Shown: piece by piece, positions 18,358-26,847 of the stretch
How positions within the stretch are numbered: position 1 is the stretch's first letter
Layout: every line of letters starts with the position of its first letter
Assembly (NCBI GenBank): GCA_009773455.1
Contig: WSXU01000001.1
Coordinates: 181,186-245,185, forward strand
Length of the DNA stretch: 64,000 nt
From: Bacteroidota bacterium
Lineage (GTDB): Bacteria; Bacteroidota; Bacteroidia; Bacteroidales; Lentimicrobiaceae
Direction: 5' to 3'
Notes under the pieces: model-generated
What the model saw: only the letters and a program-made list of their open reading frames with translations
Databases searched by the model: none
What the model was told of the DNA's origin: nothing
Made by a program: the position numbers and the translations under genes

Positions 18358-19200
18358 TCACTGCGCCGGATTATTCTTTTTGCTTATGCGCTGCGAAACA
18401 AGGATACTGAGCTCATAAAGTCCGTAAAGCGGAATTGTTACGAGAATCTGACTGATGATATCGGGTGGCGTGATGATGGCAGCAATGGTAAGCAGTATGA
18501 CCAGAGTATACTTACGGTTTCTTTTAAGAAATTCCGGGGTAATGATCCCAACCCTGGTCAGAAAATAGACAAATACAGGTAGTTCAAACACCACTCCAAG
18601 GGAAAAGGTGACCGATACCACTGTACTGATGTAGGATGACAGGGCAAACTGATTGTTGACCGATTCGCTCACCTGGTATGTACCGAAAAAACTCAATGTA
18701 AGCGGCACAATCAGATAATAACTGAACAATATTCCGAGAATAAACAGAACCGACATACTGAGCACCGCTCCCCTCGAATGCTTCTGTTCCTTTTCGTAAA
18801 GTGCAGGTTTGATGAAGCGCCAGATTTCCCAGATTACATAAGGAGCCGCTACAATCATACCGGCAAAAAAACTGATGTACATGTGTGTGGTAAACTGACC
18901 TGAGATGTTGTAATTGATGATCTTAAGGTCAAGGCTTTCCATGCAAAGTGAAGGAACATTTGCCCATTTACCGATCATACAGAGTACCCTATTGGTAATA
19001 AAATCCGCATTTTTGGGCGCAAGAATCACCTCATCGAAGATGATCTCCCTGTTGAGAAATGCAACAATGGCCATCACAACAATCGCAATTGCAGAGCGAA
19101 ACAGGTGTCCCCTGAGGGCATCCAGATGATCCCAGAATGACATCTCCACGTCAGGATCAGGTGCAGGGTTGTTTTTTTTGTTTGTTACCTTTTCGGGCAT
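18358..19200 (-). CDS. tatC: Sec-independent protein translocase TatC
   Basis: Multi-spanning receptor of the twin-arginine translocation pathway, which exports folded proteins. The 280-aa product has the N-terminal signature EMSFWDHLDALRGHLFRSA (about 18-36, the family's F-x-H-L-x-E/D-L-R region). Six hydrophobic segments follow, and the conserved FITPEFLK-like phrase is present as GIITPEFLKRNRKY. An enlarged first periplasmic loop (about 55-105) is typical of Bacteroidota TatC. No tatA gene is adjacent. It is separated by 60 bp from the PspC operon. Confidence 0.94.
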   Translation of the reverse strand: MPEKVTNKKNNPAPDPDVEMSFWDHLDALRGHLFRSAIAIVVMAIVAFLNREIIFDEVILAPKNADFITNRVLCMIGKWANVPSLCMESLDLKIINYNISGQFTTHMYISFFAGMIVAAPYVIWEIWRFIKPALYEKEQKHSRGAVLSMSVLFILGILFSYYLIVPLTLSFFGTYQVSESVNNQFALSSYISTVVSVTFSLGVVFELPVFVYFLTRVGIITPEFLKRNRKYTLVILLTIAAIITPPDIISQILVTIPLYGLYELSILVSQRISKKNNPAQ

Positions 19201-19263
19201 AAGCCGTTTCTAATGATTGCCAAAAATAAGCAATCCGAATGAGTTGCATTCCCCGGACAGGAA

Positions 19264-20502
19264 TTAGTTTTCAGTTGTATCTGTTTCCCGGTCATTCCCG
19301 GCATTCTTTTCGAACTGAAGCAGCCAGAACCGGGCATTTGTCAGGGCCTCGGCAATTGCAATCCCTGGGTGCCTTATCAGTTTCCGCGCCTCCGGAATCT
19401 GGGCCACCATATAGGGTAGTGCTGAGAATGCAACAGTTATGCCCATATACAGGTTTCTCATCCCCTTGTTTTCGAGGAATAACCTGACTACCGGATTCCT
19501 CAGTTCGAAACCAATGGCAGAAAAAGCCATGATGACCACCAATGCCCTGAGTGTCATTCCCATTCCGGCATTGAGACCCTCAGAACTGAAACAGATTAAG
19601 TAACTGCAATCCTTCTCCCAGAAAAACGTCGAGATCAGAATGATGATCAGGAACTGAATCCATAACACAGGCTTTCGGAACCGCTTATAAACACCGGGAT
19701 ATTTAAAATACACCATTACAGCCCATGCCAGAACTACCACTGCACCGGTCAGTATATCGGTTTTCGACATTATAAATATCATCAAGGGGACAGATGCCAG
19801 ATGGAGTATCAGCAAAGTCAATGAGAATTTTCCGGAAGCGGCCATAAATGGAGAAGGTGCAATCATGGTGAACCGGTCTTCGGGTGATTGACCGGGCAAT
19901 AAATCGCTTATGGGAATTGACATTCCGGTAATGGCTGCGAAAATTCCGCCTGTAATATATACGGCTGCCAGCGTTATGATCACAAGCCAGGGATCAGCTT
20001 CAGGCATACCGACCTGCCTGACCGCGAACCGGTAAATGTTAAGATAAACTTCAATAATATCCGTTCCATACAAAATCAGGATACTGACAATTTTATGAAC
20101 CAGTGCACTGCTTACCCCCAGAATCCCGCCCAAAATATAACCGGTCTTGTTCAACCCCAGCGTGCGGAGAGACAGTTCTATCAGCAGGGCTTCTGACATG
20201 ATGCCGATCATGGGACCAAGGATCAGGGCGCTAGGTGAAACAGATTTCATAAGGGCACAGATCAGGCCGGCTCTCCAGATTAATCCCCTGACCGGCCATA
20301 GCCGGTGAAATGAGACCATCAGCATGACGGCAAACACCGAAAGGATACTTCCGGCAAAGGGAATCCGCAGATTGTGAAGGAAGCTTCCGATGATGATTTC
20401 AAAAGCCGCCCATAATCCACCCGCTACGGCTGCTTTTATCCAGCGATCATCGGTGAGGATTAGTCTGACATTTGCGGTAGTAACTGAATTCATCTTTTGC
20501 AT
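19264..20502 (-). CDS. Polytopic membrane protein, possible ECF-transporter-like S/T fusion
   Basis: A 412-aa integral membrane protein with about ten hydrophobic segments that I cannot assign with certainty. The N-terminal 190 residues (KAAVAGGLWAAFEIIIGSF, then MKSVSPSALILGPMIGIMSEALLIEL) look like the substrate-binding S component of an energy-coupling factor transporter. The C-terminal half (TDILTGAVVVLAWAVMVYFK, later MTLRALVVIMAFSAIGFEL and LPYMVAQIPEARKL) recalls the EcfT/CbiQ family, including its coupling-helix region. No ATPase gene is next to it. It sits 47 bp downstream of mobA and after an NTPase gene on the same strand, so all three are probably one transcript. A transport role linked to molybdenum cofactor or another vitamin is speculation. 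Confidence 0.5.
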   Translation of the reverse strand: MQKMNSVTTANVRLILTDDRWIKAAVAGGLWAAFEIIIGSFLHNLRIPFAGSILSVFAVMLMVSFHRLWPVRGLIWRAGLICALMKSVSPSALILGPMIGIMSEALLIELSLRTLGLNKTGYILGGILGVSSALVHKIVSILILYGTDIIEVYLNIYRFAVRQVGMPEADPWLVIITLAAVYITGGIFAAITGMSIPISDLLPGQSPEDRFTMIAPSPFMAASGKFSLTLLILHLASVPLMIFIMSKTDILTGAVVVLAWAVMVYFKYPGVYKRFRKPVLWIQFLIIILISTFFWEKDCSYLICFSSEGLNAGMGMTLRALVVIMAFSAIGFELRNPVVRLFLENKGMRNLYMGITVAFSALPYMVAQIPEARKLIRHPGIAIAEALTNARFWLLQFEKNAGNDRETDTTEN

Positions 20503-20549
20503 TTGGCTGCGTGGTATACTTGTCGGAAGAACCGCACAGATTCTTCCTT

Positions 20550-21149
20550 CTATTCCTGATCTTCAATGTTACCTGCGTTGGTCAGATCCTCCGCTGAGTT
20601 AATATTAGCGAACCATTGGCTGTTGTATTTTACCGGATAATCACCTGGCGAAAGGTATTTCACAGGAGCCCTGAGAAAAAGGTCTGTCATACGGAACGAC
20701 CCGGCACTGATCAAATCTTCAAGTATGGCAAGGCTGCTCCGTTTATAGAAGGCGCAAAGGGGTTCAGACCGGCCTTCTGCATCAACCGGCACCACAAATG
20801 TATTTTCGTAAACATTATCCAGCAGAGTTTTCAGCACAACCGGCTGAAGTAAAGGCATATCACACGAAAGCACCAGGTTCCTTTCCGTTGTGCTCTGCTT
20901 TAGGCAGGATGTGATTCCGGCCATGGGTCCTGCATCAGCGACTGAGTCAGCAATTACCTCAAGTCCAAAACGGATGTATTCAGGGTTATTGCTGCTGATC
21001 AAAATGCGGTCGCAGAAAAGCCCGAGGGATTCAATGGCATACTGCACCATCGGCTTGCCACCCAACAGGACTAACCCTTTATCGGCGCCCATACGGCGGC
21101 TTTTACCTCCGGCCAGAATAATTCCGGTTACATTTTCATGATCATTCAT
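20550..21149 (-). CDS. mobA: Molybdenum cofactor guanylyltransferase (MobA-like nucleotidyltransferase)
   Basis: Transfers GMP to molybdopterin to form the guanine dinucleotide cofactor used by DMSO-reductase-type enzymes. About 199 aa from the chosen ATG at 21149, which puts the Rossmann signature GIILAGGKSRRMGADKGLVLL close to the N-terminus; the frame also has an ATG at 21176 that would overlap the NTPase gene by 35 bp. Further motifs are LGLFCDRILISSN, the metal-binding LVLSCDMPLL (about 92-101) and PLCAFYKRSSL. With the chosen start the overlap with the upstream NTPase gene is 8 bp. Related nucleotidyltransferases (MocA) are an alternative, since no other molybdopterin genes are in the window. 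Confidence 0.82.
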   Translation of the reverse strand: MNDHENVTGIILAGGKSRRMGADKGLVLLGGKPMVQYAIESLGLFCDRILISSNNPEYIRFGLEVIADSVADAGPMAGITSCLKQSTTERNLVLSCDMPLLQPVVLKTLLDNVYENTFVVPVDAEGRSEPLCAFYKRSSLAILEDLISAGSFRMTDLFLRAPVKYLSPGDYPVKYNSQWFANINSAEDLTNAGNIEDQE

Positions 21150-21678
21150 TCTTCCGGAAATTAAAAATACTGCCAATTACATTAAAAACTGATGCTGAAT
21201 CATGAGCTACCGTTTCAAATATTCCCGCGGCTGCAAATTTCCATTTTTCCTGAACCGGCAATACAAGGTCAGGTCTGACAACCCAGAGCTGGGACTTAGC
21301 TTTACTACAAAGTTTATTCAATGCCGGTGCCCATCCTTTCCCGCGCATTTCCATCGGGCCGACCTCATCAATGACCATGAAATCAATACAGGGGTCTTCA
21401 ACCTGTTCATGCAGCAACCTGTTTCCGAACGACAGGGTGTTTCCGTCAAATGAAAACCGGCCCTGCATTTCCCCTCCGGGCTGGCTGGTCTGTGCCAGGG
21501 GATAATTTGTTTTATTGATGATATCATGAAGGGTAAAACCAGATCGTTTCCCGTTTTCCCAGATTCCGGGAGCAGTAAATCCACCGGTTATAATCCCGCT
21601 GTTACTGAGAATCGGGACCAGTTCATTCAGAAGAGTTGTTTTGCCGGAACCACTTTCGCCGGTCAGCAGGAAAATCAT
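21142..21678 (-). CDS. P-loop nucleoside-triphosphatase (THEP1/DUF2478-like)
   Basis: A 178-aa cytoplasmic P-loop protein. Walker A is GESGSGKTTLLNEL (residues 7-20) and Walker B is DFMVIDEVGPMEM (about 103-115), with the family's E-x-G-P-M-E. The pattern GGFTAPGIWENGKRSGFTLHDI matches THEP1-type NTPases, whose physiological role is poorly known. It lies upstream of and overlapping mobA, an order that suggests a part in cofactor metabolism or supply. It is too short to be an ABC ATPase, although a nucleotide-dependent partner for the downstream membrane protein cannot be excluded. Confidence 0.8.
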   Translation of the reverse strand: MIFLLTGESGSGKTTLLNELVPILSNSGIITGGFTAPGIWENGKRSGFTLHDIINKTNYPLAQTSQPGGEMQGRFSFDGNTLSFGNRLLHEQVEDPCIDFMVIDEVGPMEMRGKGWAPALNKLCSKAKSQLWVVRPDLVLPVQEKWKFAAAGIFETVAHDSASVFNVIGSIFNFRKNE

Positions 21679-21930
21679 GGTGCGAAGGTACTAAATGTTG
21701 TTCCCGGGATGAGAATGAGAATCAATGCAGTTGTGATAAAAATCAGACGGAACCTTTGCTGAACATATGGAGTATGCATCTGAAAATATGGAATACGCTG
21801 TTTTGCAACAATATCTGAAGCTGCTTAAAATTGGGTTATGGCAGGCAAGTCTGATGAATATCAGGTAGAAACATGACCATTTCCCGCTACCGGTACCCTG
21901 TAGGATTGAACGAATCAAATCTAACGATGA

Positions 21931-23133
21931 TCACTCTTTCCTGAAAAACAAACAACTATCACCATAACTCAGAAACCTGAAGCCATGATCAAGGGCAAAC
22001 TGATAAAACTTTTTCCAGCTGTCACCGATAAATGCGGCAACCAGCAGCAGCAGGGTACTCTGTGGCTGATGGAAATTGGTAATCAATACATTACATATCC
22101 TAAACCTGTATCCCGGCACAATCATGATGCCGGTAAATCCGCTGATTGCTTTCAAATGGTGCCTGGTCATAAAATCCAGAATGGCCTGAATGGATTCCGC
22201 AGCGGGTATTCTGACTTCCGATTCATAAGGTTCCCATTGGTCAATCGTGAAAGGCAAAACCGGATTCTTTCCGTCCACCAGCTGAACACCAAACCAGTAC
22301 AGGCTCTCGAGCGACCGCATAGAAGTAGTGCCTACGGGCACAATGTTACCCTGCAGATTCTGCAACAACTTCAGCAGAAATGATTTTTCAACAATGATTT
22401 CTTCTTCGTGCATCCGATGGCCACGGGCATCGGCAACTGAAACCGGTTTAAAAGTTCCGGCCCCCACATGAAGTGTAAGGTATTCAAAACTACAATTCTT
22501 TGCTTCAAGGCTCTCAAGTACTTCAGGTGTAAAATGAAGCCCGGCAGTGGGGGCTGCCACAGAGCCATTGAAACGGGCATAAACAGTCTGGTAGCGCTCG
22601 GCATCACTGTCGACCGGTTCCCGGTTCAGATAAGGGGGCAATGGAACTTTTCCCGCAAATTCAAGTAAGAGCTCAAAAGGCATATCCGGCTTGTTCCAGC
22701 TGAAATTTACGAGGTGAGCATCGCCTCTGGGTTCTCCCCGGCTGGCATTCAGGATGATCTTTTCTCCCGGGTGTTCAATTTCCATCCGGAGGACTCCATC
22801 CTTCCACTTTTTTGCATTGCCGATAAAGCATTTCCATATACAATTGCCTGTCTGCCCGTAGGAACCTTCAGGCTGAAGGCAGAAAACCTCTATCCGGGCA
22901 CCTCCCGGTTTAAAAAAAACCAGTCTTGCCCTGATGACTCGGGTATTGTTAAAAACGAACAGGCTGTTTTCAGGAATATAGTCTGCTATCCTGCTAAATT
23001 CACCGGTATTCACATTTTCGCCGGATGAAACCAGAAGTTTTGACTGGTCGCGTCGTTCAAGCGGAAAACGGGCAATGCGGTCGTCCGGCAGGGGGTAATT
23101 GTAATCGGTAATATTGATTGGTGAAACTTTCAT
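21931..23133 (-). CDS. queA: S-adenosylmethionine:tRNA ribosyltransferase-isomerase
   Basis: Queuosine biosynthesis: transfers and isomerises the ribosyl moiety of SAM onto preQ1-modified tRNA to give epoxyqueuosine. I chose the ATG at 23133, giving a 400-aa protein that begins MKVSPINITDYNYPLPDDRI; the frame runs to 23220, but those extra 29 residues are hydrophobic and not part of the family. Motifs seen: FNNTRVIRARL (about 65-75), FNGSVAAPTAGLHFT (about 190-204, the conserved AAPTAGLHF), LHVGAGTFKPV (about 225-235) and ITNFHQPQSTLLLLVAAFIG near the C-terminus. The gene appears monocistronic. Confidence 0.95.
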   Translation of the reverse strand: MKVSPINITDYNYPLPDDRIARFPLERRDQSKLLVSSGENVNTGEFSRIADYIPENSLFVFNNTRVIRARLVFFKPGGARIEVFCLQPEGSYGQTGNCIWKCFIGNAKKWKDGVLRMEIEHPGEKIILNASRGEPRGDAHLVNFSWNKPDMPFELLLEFAGKVPLPPYLNREPVDSDAERYQTVYARFNGSVAAPTAGLHFTPEVLESLEAKNCSFEYLTLHVGAGTFKPVSVADARGHRMHEEEIIVEKSFLLKLLQNLQGNIVPVGTTSMRSLESLYWFGVQLVDGKNPVLPFTIDQWEPYESEVRIPAAESIQAILDFMTRHHLKAISGFTGIMIVPGYRFRICNVLITNFHQPQSTLLLLVAAFIGDSWKKFYQFALDHGFRFLSYGDSCLFFRKE

Positions 23134-23215
23134 AAATGTAACATTCCCCGGATGATTAACGGACTGCAAAACTACTAAAAACAGGTAATGCGGTGTAGCA
23201 ATATTCAAAAGAAAC

Positions 23216-23242
23216 AGCACGCCCTATAACCGGAAGCGTGCT
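23216..23242 (-). terminator. Possible terminator after the OmpA-like gene
   Basis: AGCACGC and GCGTGCT form a 7-bp stem around a 13-nt loop. On the minus strand it is followed by a T-rich stretch (GTTTCTTTTG) rather than a pure T run. It lies 48 bp past the OmpA-like stop and upstream of queA. Confidence 0.5.
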
Positions 23243-23289
23243 GCAAAATATGCCGGAAAAAGTGTTCAGATCCGGGAGAGGTATATTTT

Positions 23290-24399
23290 TCAGATTTTGA
23301 TCAGTTCAACACGGCGGTTTCTGGCTTTACCTTCAAGCGAAGTATTGGGCGCCACCGGCACTGTTTCGCCCTTACCATCAGTCTGGAGGCGGGAAGCTTC
23401 AATACCGTATTCGCTACTGAGTACATTTTTAACTGAAACAGCCCTGCGTTTTGAAAGATCAAGATTTTTTGCATCATCTCCGTCGCTGTCGGTATGACCA
23501 ACAATGGTTATTGCAACTGTAGGATTTTCTTTCAGGACATCTGAAATCATTTTTAGTGTTCCGGCCGATTCAGGTTTAATCTTATCACTGCCTGAATCAA
23601 AATAGATTCCATAGGTCACCAGTTTGCCTTCCGTAATCAGTTTGTTGCGCATATCCGGTGCTCCGACAGCAAACCTGAAATTAGAGATCAACGGCATGGC
23701 TTCGGCGTTAGTAATTAGCCTTAAAACGTTGTATTTCACTCCCGGAAACATTGCTTTTGCTACATCAAATACTTTTGCATCATTAACATAAGCCCTGATG
23801 CGTGTTTTCTGAACAGAAAATGAGAGTCTTGCCTTCTGGTTGATTACAAAAATATTCTTGTCAATGGCCGCATCCGCCACATAGGCGCCCTCGTTGTAGG
23901 TTGAATAGTATTGGGTATAGCTTCCGAAAGTCATCTTAATCCCGCTCACTCCCGGGATTGCGCCACCTTCGTTGAAATCATCGGGGTTTAAGGCACTGTA
24001 TATGTAGAAACCAAACTGAATGGATTCTTCTCCATTGGGTCCCGGCATAGGCACAACATCAAATTCTACGGTGTAATTGTCGGGAAATTCCTTTTTGATC
24101 ACAGGAATCTGCGAGCAATCGGTCCCTGGCTGCAGCCACTTACCCGGATAATTGTTGAGTGTAACTATTTCACCGGAACCATCGGTATTCCATAATGCCG
24201 GATAATCGCCGATCTGGTCCTGCGAAAAATCATCATAAAAAATCACCGTCTCACCAGGAACAAAATCATATTTCGAAGTAGCTTTCAGAACCTGTGTCTG
24301 CGTTGCCTGGGCCTCATTCTCTTCTTCCTGGGCTATAAGCTGGGAAGTCAGCAGTACCATCATCAGAATAACCAAATAGCGGGATGTTTTCATAAACAT
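23290..24399 (-). CDS. OmpA-family protein with N-terminal concanavalin/LamG-like domain
   Basis: A 369-aa secreted or outer-membrane-associated protein. A signal peptide ends near TSQLIAQ. Residues about 45-240 form a beta-sandwich of the LamG/concanavalin type (ETVIFYDDFSQDQIGDYPALW at its start, YTVEFDVVPMPG). The C-terminal 110 residues are an OmpA peptidoglycan-binding domain: GIYFDSGSDKIKPESAGTLKMI, ITIVGHTDSDGDDAKNLDLSKRRA with the Asp and Arg that bind diaminopimelate, ending GKARNRRVELIKI. It probably tethers the outer membrane to the wall. There is no beta-barrel. An alternative start two codons in (24393) is equally possible. Confidence 0.88.
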   Translation of the reverse strand: MFMKTSRYLVILMMVLLTSQLIAQEEENEAQATQTQVLKATSKYDFVPGETVIFYDDFSQDQIGDYPALWNTDGSGEIVTLNNYPGKWLQPGTDCSQIPVIKKEFPDNYTVEFDVVPMPGPNGEESIQFGFYIYSALNPDDFNEGGAIPGVSGIKMTFGSYTQYYSTYNEGAYVADAAIDKNIFVINQKARLSFSVQKTRIRAYVNDAKVFDVAKAMFPGVKYNVLRLITNAEAMPLISNFRFAVGAPDMRNKLITEGKLVTYGIYFDSGSDKIKPESAGTLKMISDVLKENPTVAITIVGHTDSDGDDAKNLDLSKRRAVSVKNVLSSEYGIEASRLQTDGKGETVPVAPNTSLEGKARNRRVELIKI

Positions 24400-24525
24400 G
24401 GATTAAAGTGAATTGTATTTAAAAACGGTTCAAATTACAAAAAATTAATACCGAAGTTGAATATAATCACAAATACCCGCAATGGTCATCTGAATTCATT
24501 ACAAATAACTGCCATCCCTAAAAAT

Positions 24526-26082
24526 TTACTTCACGCTGGCCGTTGAATCTGTAGCCTGAACTTCTGCCATCTTCCTGACCAGCCCTGAAGAAGTCATGGT
24601 ATACATCCCTCCGTCATTGTTGCTGTTGTCAAAATCGCTGTAACGTACTTTCCAGGAAATCTCCGGGTCAAGATAGATCTCTTTATTTACGGGGACTCCT
24701 ACGATTATATTCAGTTCCTGATAATGCATCCCGTCATCAAACGGCAAACTAAAGTATGGATTTATCACTACCAGAGTATCCTTTATTTCCCAGTTATACT
24801 GAATGTTGGTGGCGTAATCCGTTGAGCGGGGGCGGTTTGTTGAAGATGCTGATCTTATCTGAGTAAATACCAGACTATCCCCGGGTGCAGGCCGGAAACT
24901 GAGATTGATTTCCCCAAGAACCAATGCGTTGGTATTCATTCCAAGGCTTCCCGACAGCGGATTTATAAATTTCTCGTAATCCCAGGGACCCGATTGGATG
25001 TGAAGCCTGCTCTCCGGCATCTTAAAACTCAGTGTTTCATTCACAGAATCTGCTACATCCGTCGACCGTGAATATCTGAAAACAGCACTACCGGCAATCA
25101 CTATACCTCCGAACAAAATCAGAATAAAGGCTACCACCACAGGCCATTTTAACGGAGGCCATTTTAACAGCAACCTAAGACCGGTATATATCAGCAACCC
25201 TGAAAGTGCAGCCAGCACAAGTAAAAATGCAAGATAAAACAACCACCGGTCAGATGTTCCGGGAACCATCCATTGAAATACCTGATAAAGGGTGACCGAG
25301 TCAAACTGGTATCCACCCATTCCGACATGATCCCTTACAAGCAATGCCAATCCGATCCCCAGATAGGAAAGCAAAACAAGTGCGAGCAAGAGCAAACCGG
25401 TCAATCGTCCGAATAACTGGAAAAACCAGCGGATTAACCGGGCAGCAATTTCAAAAGCATTTCTTAACAAAGCACCTGTTGATCCAAGAAAACTGCTGCC
25501 CGTTTTTTGCAATCCTTTGCCTGCTGAAGCAAGTTCATTCCGCAGTGTACCGATATTTACCCGCTGACGCTGCATCTCAAGTTTTTCAGAGGTAGTCTGA
25601 GCTTCAGGCAGAATAAGCCACAAAACGATGTAAATAACCGGTCCGCTCCCGTACAAAAGTGTTGAAATGACAAAAATGAGTCGCAACCAGACCGGATCTA
25701 TGCCAAAAAAAGCCGAGAGCCCTGCCGCCACTCCGCCAACCTTCCGGTTAACCGGGTCACGGAAAAGCTTTCCGGTGGTCCGTTGCTGAGCCGTTTCCTT
25801 TGGTCTGACATCTTCAGAATCAGATAACTGATCAGGTTCACCCATTTCCCTGATCACTTCCTGAATAAATTCGAGAATCACAATGCCCTGCCCTTTGGTT
25901 TCCACTCTTTGCTCAAGCAGTTCGGCAATGCGCATTTCAATATCGGCTATAATTTCTTCACGACCTTCTTCGGCTGAAAAATAGTTCCTCAACCTGCCTA
26001 AATAGCTATTGAGGCATTCGTAAGCATCATCGTCGATGTTGAATAGCCGCTTTCCTATATTAACTGAGAAATTCTTTTTCAT
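24526..26082 (-). CDS. PspC-domain envelope stress membrane protein, large form
   Basis: A 518-aa membrane protein. Residues 1-100 are a charged, helical cytoplasmic region typical of the large Bacteroidota PspC proteins (NIDDDAYECLNSYLGRLRNYF). A PspC domain at about 105-165 follows, LFRDPVNRKVGGVAAGLSAFFG with a hydrophobic segment ending WLILPE. Then come about four more membrane segments (about 215-345) and a periplasmic beta-rich C-terminal domain (about 370-510). It overlaps the PadR gene by 4 bp, so PadR probably regulates its own operon and this protein. Function by family: response to envelope or membrane stress. Confidence 0.85.
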   Translation of the reverse strand: MKKNFSVNIGKRLFNIDDDAYECLNSYLGRLRNYFSAEEGREEIIADIEMRIAELLEQRVETKGQGIVILEFIQEVIREMGEPDQLSDSEDVRPKETAQQRTTGKLFRDPVNRKVGGVAAGLSAFFGIDPVWLRLIFVISTLLYGSGPVIYIVLWLILPEAQTTSEKLEMQRQRVNIGTLRNELASAGKGLQKTGSSFLGSTGALLRNAFEIAARLIRWFFQLFGRLTGLLLLALVLLSYLGIGLALLVRDHVGMGGYQFDSVTLYQVFQWMVPGTSDRWLFYLAFLLVLAALSGLLIYTGLRLLLKWPPLKWPVVVAFILILFGGIVIAGSAVFRYSRSTDVADSVNETLSFKMPESRLHIQSGPWDYEKFINPLSGSLGMNTNALVLGEINLSFRPAPGDSLVFTQIRSASSTNRPRSTDYATNIQYNWEIKDTLVVINPYFSLPFDDGMHYQELNIIVGVPVNKEIYLDPEISWKVRYSDFDNSNNDGGMYTMTSSGLVRKMAEVQATDSTASVK

Positions 26083-26444
26083 TTTTCGGGGGTATTTGAT
26101 GATTCTGAAGTAGTATCTGTTGAAAACAACCTGCCGACAGCAGTATTAAGCTCATCCCAGCCGACGCGCAATTCTGAAAGAAATTGAGCTCCCCGCGGGG
26201 TGATGGTGTAGTACTTGCGTGGTGGTCCGGAAGTGGATTCCTCCCAGCGGTAACTAAGAAACTCATCGTTTTTAAGCCGTGTCAGAATGGGATACAGGGT
26301 ACCCTCGACCACAATCAGATGCGATTGCTTCAGTCTTGCAAGTATGTCGGAAGCATAAGCTTCACGGCTGCTGACAGCCGCCAGGACGCACATTTCAAGT
26401 ACCCCTTTACGCATCTGGGCAATTGTTGATTCAGCTTTATCCAT
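26079..26444 (-). CDS. PadR-family transcriptional regulator
   Basis: A 121-aa winged-helix repressor. I start it at 26444 (MDKAESTIAQMRKGVLEMCVLA); the frame runs upstream to 26546, but those 34 residues are hydrophobic, unlike the family, and would cross the promoter. Signature: VLAAVSSREAYASDILARL, then VVEGTLYPILTRLKNDEFL (recognition helix) and a wing with SGPPRKYYTITPRGAQFL, the PadR hallmark. The stop overlaps the PspC gene start by 4 bp. Promoter and putative operator repeats lie directly upstream, which suggests autoregulation. Confidence 0.92.
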   Translation of the reverse strand: MDKAESTIAQMRKGVLEMCVLAAVSSREAYASDILARLKQSHLIVVEGTLYPILTRLKNDEFLSYRWEESTSGPPRKYYTITPRGAQFLSELRVGWDELNTAVGRLFSTDTTSESSNTPEK

Positions 26445-26468
26445 GATCAGGTTAATTAAACTTTGCGA

Positions 26469-26499
26469 CAAAGATAATACATTAAACAGTACTATGCAA
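26469..26499 (-). promoter_or_regulatory. Bacteroidota promoter of the padR-pspC operon
   Basis: Minus strand: TTG (26499-26497), a 20-nt spacer, then TATCTTTG (26476-26469), matching the Bacteroidota -33/-7 pattern with spacing in range. It lies 25 bp upstream of the chosen PadR ATG and supports that start. Confidence 0.72.
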
Positions 26500-26524
26500 T
26501 ACTTAGTACTAAATAATGCAATAT
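26488..26524. promoter_or_regulatory. Candidate PadR operator: repeated AGTACTA / TGCAATA elements
   Basis: AGTACTATGCAATA (26488-26501) and AGTACTAAATAATGCAATA (26505-26523) repeat the same two words with a longer gap in the second copy. The second copy is part of the palindrome TTAGTACTAA (26503-26512). They overlap the -33 element of the padR promoter, the expected place for a repressor site. Confidence 0.5.
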
Positions 26525-26532
26525 TCCTTGAA

Positions 26533-26567
26533 CAAAAAAAAGGCACAGGGTCGGACCACCTGTGCCT
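26533..26567 (-). terminator. Rho-independent terminator of the two-gene unit 26588-27579
   Basis: On the minus strand AGGCACAGG and CCTGTGCCT form a 9-bp stem with a 9-nt loop, followed directly by a run of T. It lies 21 bp past the stop at 26588 and separates that unit from the padR promoter. Confidence 0.88.
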
Positions 26568-26587
26568 GCAATTGATTTTATTGAAAA

Positions 26588-26839
26588 CTATCTGAACAAA
26601 TCTGAAATATTTATCTGGCTTTCGTAAAGATGTATCACCTCTTCGAGCTGAACAACCTGCACCCTGTCAATCCGGTTGGTAATCTGCTGATACCATATCT
26701 CAACATTGAAATCTGTGAGACTGTACATCTTAATTACATAATTAATGTAAATACGCTCCAACAGTTCTGTTCCCTGTCCGAGCAATGTTGTTACCTGTTC
26801 TTCAACCGGCAACCCGGCAAACTTCTCAGCAGTAATCAT
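26588..26839 (-). CDS. Hypothetical protein, 83 aa
   Basis: Small soluble protein that I do not recognise. It begins MITAEKFAGLPVEEQVTTLLGQG and looks mostly alpha-helical and acidic, without a signal peptide or cysteines. It lies 8 bp downstream of the 243-aa unknown gene and shares its terminator, so the two are co-transcribed. The phrase KMYSLTDFNVEIWYQ is the most distinctive part for a search. It could be an adaptor or a partner of the larger protein. Confidence 0.7.
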   Translation of the reverse strand: MITAEKFAGLPVEEQVTTLLGQGTELLERIYINYVIKMYSLTDFNVEIWYQQITNRIDRVQVVQLEEVIHLYESQINISDLFR

Positions 26840-26847
26840 TTCTTCAG

